Origin: Nageia nagi | Lineage: Eukaryota; Pinophyta | NCBI GenBank assembly: GCA_050084985.1 | Contig: JBITNC010000001.1 | Coordinates: forward strand, 141,732,001-141,796,000 | Direction: 5' to 3' | Length of the DNA: 64,000 nt | In this document: positions 1 to 12,453 of the stretch, in pieces | Position numbering within the stretch: position 1 is the stretch's first letter | Layout of the letters: each line of letters starts with the position of its first letter | Program-made: the position numbers and the translations under genes | The notes under the pieces: model-generated | The model's database searches: none | Seen by the model: the letters and a program-made list of their open reading frames with translations, nothing else | Told to the model about the DNA's origin: nothing

Positions 1-602
1 CCTAGGCCTCAAACAGTGCCCTACATAGAATTGGACTCCATGTATCGAAAGGTATATTGGAGACTATCTAAGCTATAAACAAAAACTAGGTAGGAAGCTG
101 TGTCAACCATATATAAATTGTAATGCATGAGAAAGTATAGCTATAAAGTTATTTATCATAGAAGCCATCTCCATAGCCTCTTTCCTTGTGAAAGTTGGAT
201 AGGAGGGGTGTTTAGACAAGCCTATGGAGTAGATAATCCTTACCCTAGAATTGTTCCTCCACACAAAAACCTTGATTCGAGAAGCAGAATGTATGACATG
301 TAATTTTTTAGAGCCACCAAAAATAGTAGTATAGAGGTACCAAAAACTTTAGAGCAAAATAACTAAAAAATCTATACCATTTCAACAAATTTTAACAAAA
401 GCAGATAGACCCATATATGTAAAAAAAATGTTTGGGGGTCCAAAAATCATCATTGGGATACCTAGCCCATTGTGATCATCTTTTCAAGTTGATCATTTTG
501 ATATATTACACCCATATATTTTTTTTGAAACTTTCTAAAATATCAATTTCTAAAAATAGTAATTTCCAAAAATATCAACTTCATAAATAGCAATTTTTAG
601 AA
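1..602. other. No gene recognised; flank or leader of a truncated gypsy element
   Basis: No coding frame and no copy of the LTR found at 5045-5447 is visible here. The last 100 bases are A/T-rich with short repeats of a TATCAA..AAAATAG type and run straight into the gag-like ATG at 603. The 5' LTR and primer-binding site expected for the following element are therefore missing or too decayed to see. Confidence 0.5.
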
Positions 603-1785
603 ATGGCACCTGAAATAAGATCCCAAGTAGCAGCACAAGTTGATCCTACCATGATGACATTTCAAACTATGATCCAAAAAATGGTAGATACATTTACCAG
701 TACATTTAGAGAAAAAATTTGATAAATATAGATACAAATACAAACCCTTGATAAATAAATGTGATAAAATTCAACTAAGTCTCAGTCATACCAATAATGC
801 ATCTAATTCACAATGATTAGGGCAATTAGGAAATCCATAAGGGTATCATAATAACTTTCAAAGCCAACAAGGTGGTTTCATTCTTCTCCACATAAACAAA
901 TCATATTTTCCTTGATTTAATGGAGATAATCACAATGGTTGGATTTATAAAGCTAGATAGTATTTCACATTGAACCAAATCCCAGATGATTTGAAGGTGC
1001 ACATGGCATATTTTCATTTGGACTATGAGGCTCTCCAATGGCACCAGTGGTACTCCAAAATGCATCCTACTTCTTCATGGGATGAATTCAATTAATAATT
1101 ATAGATCCATTTTGGTCTTAGTGACTATGAAGACTTCACAGGGGCATTAACCAAGTTACATCAAACTACAACAATTAAAGAATACCAAAATTAGTTTGAG
1201 AAATTGGAAAATTAAATAAAGGGGTTGGATGATGCATTCTTCATAAGGTGTTTTATCAATGGCTTAAAGGAAGAAATTAAACTAGAGGTCAAAATATTTA
1301 ATCTAGAAACTATGATGGATGTTATTGCCTTGGCAAAAATTGCTGAAGATAAAGCTAGAGCTCGTTGATGAAATGCAAGACCTCCATTCACCAAAACACA
1401 TAATATTTCCCATTCCTTTAATAACATAAGTGCCCCACCATTGAATTGCATAATGTAAACTAAGAAGTTGACATGGGAAGTAATGGAAGAGCATCAAAAT
1501 AAGGGCTTGTGCTATAATTGTGATGAGAAATTTGTTCATGGTCATCATTATACACAACAAAAGTTATATTTGCTTGATGTTGATACTCCTAGTGATGAGG
1601 AATATGAGAGTGCACTCAAAGAGGCTGTAGAGGAAATTCTAGATGAGGAGGCCCTAGTTATCTCTTACAATGCTTTGGCAAGAACTACCACCCCTCAAAC
1701 TATGAAGATCAAAGGATTCTTTAAAAAGTGCCCTCTCATAATATTGTTATATTTGAGAAGTACTCATAATTTCATTGATCCATGA
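603..1785 (+). pseudogene. gag remnant of the chromovirus
   Basis: Starts at an ATG at 603 whose peptide (MAPEIRSQVAAQVDP) resembles the N-terminus of chromovirus Gag. A retrotransposon-gag core follows at about 915-1370 in broken frames, with recognisable W-x-Y..F, ALQWHQWY and ..FINGLKEEI.LEV motifs. The frame open from 1468 carries the nucleocapsid knuckle CYNC-x4-GH at about 1510, but the last cysteine of the CCHC set is replaced by Tyr. Downstream lies the usual acidic linker. Gag would form the virus-like particle. The copy is inactivated by several stops (for example TAA in the core at about 1095) and a damaged zinc knuckle. Confidence 0.75.
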
Positions 1786-1975
1786 GTGGATAAGGTTGTT
1801 GACTATCACATCCACCCTACAAATAATTTTGACGTTATGGTTGGTAATGGAGGAAAAATAGCATGTAAAGGCATATGTCATAATGTCAAACTGAGCATGG
1901 ACCATTATACTTTGAAAATCAACATGTACACTTTACCACTTGGGGGATGTGATATAGTTTTTGGGGTATAATGGC
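1690..1975 (+). pseudogene. Retropepsin-like protease remnant, active site lost
   Basis: The sequence STHNFIDP at about 1755-1785 is the diagnostic stretch just after the catalytic D-S-G of gypsy proteases. Here the catalytic triplet reads Y-L-R, so the aspartate and glycine are gone. A TGA codon then separates it from the frame at 1786-1971, which ends in the conserved strand LPLGGCDIVFGV (normally ..DVVLG). The domain would have cleaved the Gag-Pol polyprotein. Dead both by active-site loss and by a stop. Confidence 0.7.
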
Positions 1976-2283
1976 TAAGGAATTTGAGTAGTATATAATG
2001 GAATTTTGTAGAGCTATGGATGACCTTCAAAATAGATGAAAAAGAGCATACTCTCAAAGGATTATAGGGTGGATCTGTACAAATTGTGAACTCACATCAC
2101 ATGAAAAAGATCCTAAAAAAAATTGGAAAAGGGATGTTAGCATAGTTATACTCCTTATCAATCACCAAATCTAAAATCATAGAGCCTAAGGATCTGTAAC
2201 CCATCTTAAGTAAGAATTCAAGCACCTTTGAGAAACTAAGGGGATTACCACCCTAGCAATCACATGATCATACTATCCAATTA

Positions 2284-3578
2284 GTGACAAGAGTTCACCC
2301 ACTAAACATTCATCCTTATCAATATCCTTGCTTACAAAAAAATAAAATTGAAAAATTAGTTAAGGAACTATTGGATGCAGGAATAATCCAACCTAGCATA
2401 AGCCCATATTCTTCCCAATTATATTGGTTCATAAGAAAGATGGTTTCTAATGTATGTGTGTGGATTTTAGGGCCCTCAACAAAATTACCATCAAGGACAA
2501 ATTTCCCATCCCATTCATTGATGAATTATTGGATGAACTATATGAGACAAGATATTTTTCCAAGCTAGACCTATGATTTCATTATCACCAAATCCACCTA
2601 AAGGAGGAGGATATACTGAAAATTGCATTTCACACCCATAAAAGCCATTATGAGTTCCTAGTCATGCCTTTTGGCCTCACAAGTGCTCCATTCACATTTC
2701 AAAATTTAATGAATTAGGTGTTTTGTCTATTCCGTAGGAAGTTCATTTTAGTTTTCTTTGATGATATCTTGATCTACAGTAATACATGGCAAGAACATGT
2801 GGCACATGTTGACCAAACCTTACAAATTTTGAAAGAACATTGATTATATGCAAAAAGTTCAAAATGTTCATTTGGTAAGAGAAAAATTGATTACTTGGGC
2901 CATACTATATTCAAGGAGGAAGTTAAGGTGTATCCACAAAAGATTACTAACATGTAGAACTGGTCTATTCCTACATCTTTGAAAAGTCTCCAAGGATTCT
3001 TAGAGTTAATAGGCTATTATAGGAAATATGTGAAGGATTATGGCAAGATTGTAGCACCTTTAACCATGTTGTTGAAAAAGAATGCATTCCAATGGTCCCA
3101 TCAAGCTGAGGCAACTTTCCTTAAGCTCAAGGAGGAAATGTGTACCACCCCAGTATTAGTAATGCCAAATTTTTCTAAAACATTTGTGATAGAAAGTGAT
3201 GCTTATAGAGTAGGAATTGGGGTAGTATTAATGCAAGAGGGGCATCCCTTGGCATTCACTAGTAGAGCACTCTCTAGAAAAAATTTGGGTAAATCCACTT
3301 ATGAAAAAGAAATGCTTGCCATCATTCATGTAGTTCAACATTGGAGACCATATCTCATTGGTCACCATTTCATCATCCTCAAAGATCATCATAGTTTGAA
3401 ATTTTTCATTGAGCAATGCGTTTCTAAGCCTAAGAAACAAAAATGGGTGACCAAACTACTAGGGTATGATTATAAGATAGTATATCATAAGGGTAAGGAG
3501 AATGTGGTTATTGATGCCCTATCCCAAAAATTTGAAGATCAAGTAGCACTGCAAGCTCTTTCATATCCTATTCCTTAA
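2284..3578 (+). pseudogene. Reverse transcriptase and RNase H remnant (chromovirus pol)
   Basis: RT starts with VHPLNIHPYQYP and KLVKELLDAGIIQPS at about 2284-2410, then shifts frame near 2425. In the second frame come [16 protein letters not shown], the SKLDL motif (about 2560-2575), the [13 protein letters not shown] box (about 2670) and the catalytic box F-F-D-D (about 2757-2768; family consensus Y/F-x-D-D). RT also holds stops at about 2574, 2715, 2841 and 2955. The connection and RNase H are open from 2979 to 3575: GYYRKYVKDYGKI, then ESDAYRVGIGVVLMQ. The first RNase H catalytic residue (normally D-A-S) is kept as D-A-Y, and the QKWVTKLLGYDYKIVYHKG..N segment closes the domain. Copies RNA into DNA in the live relative. 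Confidence 0.9.
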
Positions 3579-3639
3579 TGGTTGTATAAATTTAAACAAA
3601 AGTGGGTAAGGATAGATCCACCCAAGAATTTTGAGATTC

Positions 3640-4475
3640 AAAGGTTGAATTTTGAGATCACTCAAGACCCCATGAGTAAACCACACCATACATGGCATGA
3701 TGGTATCTTGAGATTCAAAGGTTGAATTTTGTTACCATCTACTTCAAAATATAATTCAAAAATACTTACCAAATTACATTCCACACCTACATTAGGATAT
3801 GAAGGATTTTTGAAAACTTATAAGAAAGTAGCACGATTGTTCTATTAGACAAGTATGAAATTGGATATCAAGTAGTTTATGATAGCTTGTGATGTGCATC
3901 AATGATAAAAGGGTAAGATAGTGGATACTCCAAGACTCCAACCTCTCTCCATAACTACCTATACATGGATTGATATCTCAATGGATTTCATTAAAGGCCT
4001 TCCTAAATCTCATGGTAAATCAGTTATTCTAGTGGTGGTTGATCGATTATCCAAATATGCTCATTTTGGTTCATTGGCTCATCCCTACAAAGAAGTGATA
4101 GTGGCACAATTATTCTTAGATACAATTTTCAAACTACATGGCATGCTAGAGATGATTATCAGTGATCATGATCCCACTTTTAGAATTCATTTTTGGCAAG
4201 AGCTTTTAAAATTGCAAGGTACCCAACTAAACATGAGCTTAGCATATCACCCATAAATTGATGGTCAAATTGAAATTATCAACAAATGCTTGGAAACATA
4301 TTTACATTATTTTTCTCTAACACAACTTGTGCATTGGGTACAATGGATTTCCTTAGTTGAGTGGTGGTATAATACATCTTATCATTCTACCAGCAAGATG
4401 ACCCCCTATGAAGCAGTGTATGGTCAAGCTCCACCAACAGTCACCTCGTATGTTGTAGGTACTAGTAAATTTTAG
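3640..4475 (+). pseudogene. Integrase remnant (chromovirus pol)
   Basis: The zinc-binding N-terminal part is at about 3770-3910: LGYEGFLKTYKKVARLFY, then CDVHQ with two stops in place of the usual CxxCQ-R-x-K. The catalytic core (3921-4256) has W-I-D-I-S-M-D-F-I (first Asp), VVVDRLSKYAHF and the second Asp in IISDHDPTF. The usual HPQTDGQTE reads H-P-stop-I-D-G-Q-I-E at 4248-4274, a C-to-T change of the Gln codon. The tail at 4290-4475 carries WWYNTSYHSTSKMTPYEAVYGQ, typical of gypsy integrases. It would join the cDNA to the genome. Confidence 0.88.
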
Positions 4476-4863
4476 GTAGTTGACTCAACTTTAGTTAGTT
4501 GAGATGATATTCTTTATTTCTCAAGGATAACCTTTAGATATCCCAACATCATATGAAACAATAAGCTAATTAGCAATGTGTGGAAAGGGAGTTCTAGGTA
4601 GATCACATGGCCTTTTTAAGGTTGTAACCTTATCGCTATAAATCCTTAAAAGTAAAAGGTCCTCAAAAGTTGTCCCTAAAGTTTTATGGTCCTTACAAGA
4701 TGTTACAGCACATTGGCCTAGCTTAATACAAATTATAGCTTCCCACTTATTCCAAGATTTGCCCAATGTTTCATGTCTCTTGCCTCAAGAAAGTGATTGG
4801 ATTAGAGGTTTGGGTTCAAACATAATTAGCTAAGTTGGTAGAGGATGTATCAATGGTAGTTAT

Positions 4864-5012
4864 ACCTAAGGTAGTTCTAAATCAATGCTCATGATAGCTT
4901 TGTAATCGCTCCATCATAGAAGTCCTTATGCAGTGGCAAGGCATGGCACCAGAAGATGCAACATGGCAAATCCTTCATCAGCTACAACAATAGTTTACAC
5001 ACTTCAAGCTTT
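4864..5012 (+). pseudogene. Chromodomain-like tail of the chromovirus polyprotein
   Basis: One frame reads VLMQWQGMAPEDATWQI at about 4921-4971, the signature of the C-terminal chromodomain of plant chromoviruses (consensus VLIQW....E-x-A-T-W-E). In live elements this module steers integration towards marked chromatin. Two stops precede it and a TAG follows. The frame ends just before the polypurine tract and LTR, the expected position. Confidence 0.75.
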
Positions 5013-5044
5013 GAGGATAAGGCTTCATCCCAAGAGGAGTGGCA

Positions 5045-5447
5045 TGTTAGGACCCCACATCCTAACATTTTATTGTTAGTATTAGTATTTTATTAAATTA
5101 TCAACCTATATTGTAATATTATGATTGTAAGGGTAGGGCTTGATTTTGCATTACTATTAGGGTTAGGTTTAGTTTAATATAAATAGATAAAAGTGTGTGG
5201 AGAAAGGCATCTTGAACATTATTTTTTACGTTTAGAGTTGTAAGGAGGTATCCCCATCGAAGTGGCCCATGATTCTCTTACTACTTAGTAAAATCCTATC
5301 CTTATCTGCTTATTAATGCTATTTCATATTCTATTTACTAGCACATGCTTTGTTATTTCCAATTGATAGTTGTCATTTTCTTATTTCAAATCAATATTCA
5401 TTTCATTTATACAATATTTCTTTTTTCATATTTGTAGCATCATAACA
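5045..5447 (+). repeat. 3' LTR of the chromovirus (403 bp) with purine tract
   Basis: Starts TGTTAGGACCCC and ends CATAACA, giving the TGTTA/TAACA inverted ends usual for LTRs. It is preceded by a purine-rich tract (AAGAGGAGTGGCA, 5032-5044). A TATA-like AATATAAATAGATA lies at about 5177-5190. The GGAGGT..CCCC..GAAGTGG block at about 5243-5268 is also found in the LTRs of the tandem element at 47.2-49.9 kb, so the two LTR families look related. The matching 5' LTR is not in the window. Confidence 0.75.
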
Positions 5448-5562
5448 TTTTGAGGTATGGGTATTTTGAATCTCCCTTTTTGCTACTCAAATTTGTTACC
5501 CCATAGTTATATTCTTTGGGTATGGGTAGGCAAATAAGTATCATAAAGACTAGATATGGGTT

Positions 5563-8224
5563 AGATGGTAATTTTAATCCTATAATCAAAATGTTAGCTA
5601 TAGTAGGTAGTTTCATATTGATATAAGTAGATTTTAAAGAAGAGTTTTCAAATTTTATAGTTCAGAACTTTAAATTAGAAAAGGTAGAATATGATTAGAT
5701 GTATGACCCTATAAAGGAATGTATAAATATAATAAAAGTAAATAAAAATGCTAGATGTTCAGTTATGAAGCCTTTTGCCATATTGAATATTTTGCTAATT
5801 AGACTGAATAAGAAGTTGAGGCCTCCCCAAAATGGGAATTTTTTTATTTTGGATAAGGCATGGTTGGTTGTTGAAGGGCTAAAGAGATATAGATTATGGG
5901 AAACTAGAAGGAAAATTTTTTCCTCAACCTCAAAATTAATTGCACAATTACAAGATGAATTTGTATGGAACCCCAATACAATTGAGTATTTTATAAAGTA
6001 CAAGTTTGAATGCACCGCCAAGGTGGCACATGTTGAAAATAAGCCTTTTGATGGCTTCAAGCATGACCATTACTAGTTTGCCTAGTATATGAAAGATGCA
6101 CTACCAAAAAAAAGGCAATATTTGCTAGCAAAGTTTTAAAGAAAGGCATCAAGAGAAGATTAACCACTGGTGTAGCAGGAGGAGCAGCTTTAGGAATCCA
6201 AGAAGAGAAAATTTGTAGAGGGTTCAAGCTCAAAATAACCTTTGAAGAAGAGAAAGAAGACACAAGTAACAATGGTTATGGCTTCTAGGGAGTCTCCCCC
6301 TTAGAAATAAAGAAAACTAAATTTAATAATCAAAGACCTAGTTAAAGATAAATAGGTCCTAAATTAAAAATATCTTGCAAAGAAGCCACTTGCAACCAAA
6401 CATGTCCTAATTCTATCTCCATAGGAAGAAGAAGAAGAATCAGAACCAAGCAAAGGAGATATAGAACTGCTAGATATGGAGACCCATAAACCCTAAAGCA
6501 TAGACATGATAGTATTTTAGGATGCATAAGAAGAAGTAGATGATGAAGTGCAATAAGGGGGAGTTAATGTGATTGGAGTAGGTTCAACAACTGCAACATG
6601 AGGAGAAGTAGGTGGAGATGATGATGACGATGATGATCCAAAAAACAAGAAGGATTCTAGTCCAAAAAAAAAGGTACTAGAGAAATGTGTAGTTGTTGTA
6701 GAAGAAAAAGAACAAAAAAACATAGAAATAACCCACTATGGAAATAACAAAAGAAATGGCTACTCCAAAAACACCTGCATCAACTTCAAAAGTAGGTACA
6801 TCTCATCATTCTTTAATTTCTTATTCGATTGACTCAGGTGAGGAAATATAAAGTTTTTTTTTCTACTCAAGTAGTAGTGCTCATTGATTGGGCAACATTT
6901 ATTAATAAACCCCATATACCTCTAGAGAAATAAGGTATATTATTGAGAAAATTTATAGATACAAGGGATATTAAAATTGCACAAATGCCCTTCAAGGATG
7001 GGCACATGGATACAACTCCTATTGTTGTTATAAATGTAAATATCCAGAGTGCCTCAGTAGTAGATTAGTCTAGGTTTTTGGTTAATACTTTCTTGGAAGT
7101 AAGAAAAAGTTTCCACTCTATGGAGAACAAAATAGAAAAACTAAATAAAAGGAGTGAGTAGCTTAAAGGAGATTACTCTCAAAAGGATAAAATGATGATC
7201 GAGTTACAAAATTAGAATAAAGAATTGATTAAAAGGTTGGTCAAGAAAAAGGTAGAGCATAACAAGAGCCTACAGGAGTCTAAGGCAAAGTTGGATAAAT
7301 TGAAGAAGTAGATTGAAGAGCTTAAGGCTCAATATAGCACAATAGAGATGGAAAAAGCTTAGAAATAGAAGAAGAGCTTAAAAATACTATAGCAACCAAA
7401 TATATTTTTGAATGACGATAAAGTGAAATTGCTATAGATCATTAAAGGTTACAAAAAACATTTGGTGGAACAAGTTGGAGAAAGAATTGTAATCCTATAT
7501 AAGCTCTATTATTTGAAAAAATAAATATAACAAGCTATACTTTAATATGATTCTCGAACTAAACTTCAACAATTAGCTGTAGAAGCCCCAAGAGCAAAAA
7601 TTGAAGAAATGTATAGTTGGCTCCAGGTGATAACAAAAAAGGACCTAGTCACTATTACTCCAAGGCCATAATAGATAATTTTAAGAAGAAAAAAAGATAT
7701 TTATGATGCAAAGTATTTGGCATTATCCCTAGACCTATAAAAAGGTTAATTAAAGGTAGAAATAAGCTTTGTAAATATGTCCTTCAATTCTTTAATTCAA
7801 TTGAAAGCTACCAAATTATGGGAGAAATTTGATGTATAGAGTAGTGCCAACTGATGTGTGGCAAATACTAAGTAATTTTTAGATAGGGATTTAGTAATAC
7901 ATTTGTCTTAAAAGCAACTCTTAGATCTACAATAGATGAATGAACGAGCTCTAAAAGCAATTTTAAGATTTCTAAATGCTAGCAGATTGAAGAATGTTTT
8001 GATGCATCTTAGCGAAAATATTACAAAGTTTCAAACATGTCTTCTCCTATCATAGGTAAAAAATAAAGATTTATAATATTTATACAAGAAAATTCTATGT
8101 CTATTACCAAAAAAAATTGTACCATAGGCCCTGCCAAAGGCTATCCTTGGGTAAGCAAGTGGGAGTGGTCACTAAGGGTTCTATTCTCTAGCAAGTTGAA
8201 GACCCCAAAGAGCCACCATAAGAT
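5563..8224 (+). pseudogene. Decayed extra ORF of a gypsy element (acidic, coiled-coil protein)
   Basis: Several frames on the plus strand carry pieces of one protein. The clearest is 5699-6073 (125 codons), with a compact W/R-rich domain (ILDKAWLVVEGLKRYRLWE, then QLQDEFVWNPNTIEYFIKY). Next come a basic segment, Glu- and Asp-rich runs (about 6423-6445 and 6619-6641), and a K/E/L-rich stretch with heptad-like spacing at about 7080-7400 that looks like a coiled coil. The frame then decays to 8220, next to an LTR. I do not recognise a named family. Position just before an LTR suggests a 3' accessory ORF, as some Tat/Ogre-type gypsy elements have. Many stops are TAG where CAG would fit. Confidence 0.5.
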
Positions 8225-10124
8225 TGTTATTCTTGTAAAATTACACTCTAAAAGGGGTATTATTATGTACATTAATTATTATTTTATTTATTTATTCCTT
8301 TTCAAATAAAACCCCTTCTATACATTACGTTTCTTATTCCCCTTTCTTTCATTTGTAGATACTTGTGCAAAATTCAATCTTAGGTTTACAATGTATATAC
8401 TTGGCCTTTTTCTTAAGGGTCTTGTATTATATATGCTTATAGTTAGGATGTAGTTTTGTTTAAGTAGTTATTGGGTCATATTTGTATTACCAAGTCTTAG
8501 TTAGTAGTGTATTATTCAAAACTATCATTTTGTTATAAGTTGGATGTTTTTTATGTATACTTGAATCAATCATATTTGCAAAATATGTATAATTCATATG
8601 TTGAAGAGTATCCATTTTGTTAAATTAACTAAGTCATTTTTAAGATTTTTCTATGTCTAATTCGAGTATTATTCCAAGTATTATTGTATATAGTTTATTT
8701 GTGAGTCAAGTATGAGCCTTATCCTAAGCTTGGTTACTTAACTTTCAAACTTGTATAGTCTAAGGGTTATTTTTGGGTATTATTATGCATAGTAGTTAGT
8801 CCAAGTTAAGTTTGTAGCAAGAAATATTATTACAAGAGTTGAGTGAAGTAAGGCCCATGATAATCCAAATATGATGTCATACTTTGATGGAAATCAGTAG
8901 GCTTTGGATGACTTAGTTAGCAGGCAATCCTGATTATTCTCTAGCAAAAGATGTTCATAACTCTTTATTCAATAAACCCCATCAATTTTGAGTAATGATG
9001 TCACATTATTTTTGGAGAAATCGATATGCGATAAGCATTTTAGGTTTCAAAAATACCCATCAATGTGCAACAAGATCCGCTAAGGGTAAGGAAAGATTGT
9101 AAGAGAAGGTGAATCCCCAAGTCCACTTAATCAAGAGTGTGTGATCCCCATGGCTCTACTTATGTGTTGAATACAACTCATTTCTATGTGAAAGTAGTAG
9201 TTCACTCATAGGTTTGAATGGTTACATCTACCTTCACCCTTATAGTAGTCAACCATAGAACTATAGAAGAAGCATTTAATGATTACAGAGGCTTAGTAGG
9301 TCACCAAATGATTAATAAACTTAATTTTATATATAGATAAGTTGAACCATACCTCATAAATACAACAACATTTCAAATGTACCATAGTCAAAAGACAAAA
9401 TATGACTAATTATAGTTGGATTGGTACATGATTGAAGGTTTGTAAGTTTTGAGAATCAGCATTGCATAGAGACCATAATCCAAATCAATTATAGTTGAAG
9501 ATTCATCTATACATATTATAAATATTTAATTTCATTTAGTTCTTATTCAAACTAGTAGTTATAGTTATTAATAGTGGGTAAATACCCATTTTGTAAGGGA
9601 ACATTATAAATAGTGGACTGTTAGAGATCTAAAAGGTCAAACATTTTAGTAAAGTTGCCTAGTGTGAGAAGTGTTTTCATATATGATAATGCAATACTTT
9701 GGTATTTTTTCCTCTACAATTTATGGCTATTATATTATTTTGTAATCATTATATATGAAGCATTGTCCTAATTTATGTCTATGTATTACAATTGCAAGAC
9801 CCCAAGAGTAAGATAGTTGTTCTATTCTTAATCTTGGTTATAGATTAGCACCTGTGCAATGATGCCCTAGATAATTAGTTTTAGTTTTCTTTTAGCAGTT
9901 TAGATTTTAATTTATTTTCTCTTAATATTAACCTATTTTATCTCTTTCCAGTCACTTTTTACCTCTTTCATAGATAGGAATTGACCTATAACCTGAAGAT
10001 TGAGTAGAAAATCACATGAGTGCACTATCTCATCACTTTCTACTCATTTAAGAACCCTACTGTTATCAAGCAATATAGAACTATACTAGACCAAACCTTC
10101 AAGTTACATTATACTAATCAATAA
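8225..10124 (+). repeat. Long LTR (about 1.9 kb), copy A of a Tat-like family
   Basis: Begins TGTTATTCTTG. It aligns along its length with two other pieces: 43902-44593 (left part) and 51993-52985 (right part). Shared landmarks include TTATTGGGTCATATTT, CACTTAATCAAGAGTGT, CATATATGATAATGCAATA and GCAAGACCCCAA. Similarity to the 53-kb copy stops at about 10120-10124, which fixes the end. Because it directly follows an accessory ORF, it is probably a 3' LTR. No coding frame lies within it. Confidence 0.65.
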
Positions 10125-12453
10125 GAGGTTAAGGAAATATATAGACTATATTAACTTAGAACTAAAGCATAATAATAATGGGTATAAATGCCAAATTAAA
10201 TATATAGTGTTCAAGAAAAGAAAAAAACTAATTCTATAGCCTCAAGGAGCAAAGTTACAATATAATACCATAAAAAATAGTATACAATCTTATTTTAACA
10301 TTCCTAAGACTATACTTACCCTAATATTTATAAATAGTTAGTTACAAGAAGAAGTCTCATGTCAAGTAGAACCTTCAACTACAAGAAGATCAAATTTAGG
10401 TGCATAAGTAGTGCTATATAGTAAAATTGAAAATGTTAGGGTGGTGAATGGGAGTGACTACTATTTTAACATGATGAAGGGTGAGCTAGTGGAATAACAC
10501 AAAACTTATCATTATCATTATTGGTTACATGCTAACCTTATCATTATCCTTTCCTAGAAAGGATGAAGGACGCAGTGAGAAATAATGTTATATATGATTA
10601 TATGTTAATAACCATGTTTGATGTTCCCAAATATAGATATTTTAGTTGTGACATCTTTGAAGAGTGGGTGCTATGTAAAATCTAATGCTATATATTTTAG
10701 GATTATAAAAAAGGTGTGAATTCTTGATTTATTGATCTCTTGTTAATTATGTTTATAGGAACTAATAAGTAAGGTTGATAAGTATAAGAAGGTTGAACTA
10801 GAATACAGAGTTAGAGCTAGAAAATATAACTTTAGGTAGTGAAAAAGATGTTGAGCTTTTTGGAAAAAGCAATATTTGATATCAACCTTTGCTATTAGAC
10901 TAGATTTATTTCCTATGAATATTTTAGCAAAAGAGAATACAATGAATGATCATGATTTTTCTAAAATATTATATGTAGATTATGATTGATGTTAATTGTT
11001 TATGAAAAGAAACAATTGAATGTTGTTAGCATGAAGATGCAACAACCTTACATGAATCCTGATGAATGTAATATGAGGTATACTCTTTATTTATTTTATT
11101 TTGATTTGTTAAACAAAATTAGTAAATTTACACTTATAAGTTTGATTTAGGTATTTAAATCTGAACTAGTATTCTTATGAACACTTGTACCTTTGTTAAA
11201 AGCACCTTGCTATCAACTTTTTGGATTATTTTCAAAATTGGATATGCAAAAATGGTCATAACTACCTAGGTGAGTAGGTATAAGCTATGATTGAAGTTGG
11301 TTTCCATATGAGAAGAAAACTTAGTTTTTGCTATTATGGGTCGAACAATATTTTTGAATACCATATGGGTATTTTCAAGGGATCAATGTGGAATTGATAC
11401 CTTGAAGGATAATTGCTTTCAAGAAGGTTTCCACTATGATGGATTGATTTGTGGAGGATCATTGATCTAATAATGATGCGGGTTAATATTCCTTGAGAGA
11501 ATCATGGAGATTTTGGAGGAATTGATCAATGGTCATGGATAGACATATTTATGGGGAGATTCTATCATGAATTAGTAATATATTTGTGTCTACAGTACAT
11601 AAGAATATATTACGTTATCCTGATGTGAATAAGATTTCACTTTTGAGAAGTGGTCATGTGATGACACTTTGAACTATGAGAATGGAAAACTATTCCTAGA
11701 AGGAATATTTTAATCTAAGGTAATGAGATTCAATAGGAAGATTGAAAACCTTAGTTAAAGCAAATATAAAATACTTAAAAATTTAGAGTTGGGAAGATTT
11801 TTTTTCTTGTGATAATTAATTTTCCTTGAGAAATAATGTGGGAAGGAAAATGTATGTGATGACTTCAAGATTTTTAACTTCTTCTTCGAAAGAAATTTTA
11901 ATCTATCTACAAAACTTGTGTGAAAGATGAATTTGTTTAAGTTTTGAATAGTAATTTTATGTCTAAACAAGTGTATAATTGAAACTTTGATGCTAAACTT
12001 GTTGAAAAGATGAATTTTATAACTAAGAAATAGGGTAAAACTCTAGGGAGAACCAAGTCATAGATTCTTGAACTAAGAGAATACATGAGTTTAGCTCTTT
12101 GATATGTTTGTCTGAAATGAAAATATGTGCTAGAACTCAAGTTTGTAATTTATCTTTGTTGAAACATGTCTTGATTTATTCAAAAGAATTATTTGGGAGA
12201 GAAAATTCTCCAAGGCTAGGAGTAAATTTTTGTATGATAACCTAAAGGGATCTATAGAACTTCATACTTGATATTGTTTGAAAACTTGAAAATTGAAACA
12301 ATGGTCAGAACTTATTTAGTAGATTTTGATAAAAAGGTATTTGCATATGATATATTTTCATTTCTTAGAATAGAAAAGGATGATAAATTTTGCTTTACTA
12401 TCACCTTCATCAATAAAACATAGCAAACTATGTTTAATTCTAGAGGGGGAAGA
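10125..12453. other. No gene recognised; probably internal sequence of a decayed gypsy element
   Basis: Only short frames in both strands. The stretch ends in the purine tract TAGAGGGGGAAGA (12441-12453) next to a likely LTR, so it is probably the eroded internal region of that element, but I cannot name a domain in it. Confidence 0.35.

Larger units (their letters stand above)
603..5447 (+). mobile_element. 5'-truncated Ty3/gypsy chromovirus (Reina-like)
   Basis: Pieces of gag, protease, reverse transcriptase, RNase H, integrase and a chromodomain tail follow in the standard Ty3/gypsy order on the plus strand. They end at a purine tract and a 403-bp LTR. Compact coding length, short LTR and a C-terminal chromodomain suit a Reina-type chromovirus; that lineage call is an inference. 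The 5' LTR is not found. All domains carry stops or frameshifts, so the copy is dead. It was probably inserted next to, or into, the older element whose extra ORF begins at about 5563. Confidence 0.85.

Noticed and set aside
5441-5465. Sequence after the LTR end (CATAACATTTTGAGGTATGGGTA) as a decayed Met-tRNA primer site, which would make 5045-5447 a 5' LTR
   Set aside because: Match to TGGTATCAGAGC is poor, while the purine tract and chromodomain on the left side firmly make it a 3' LTR.
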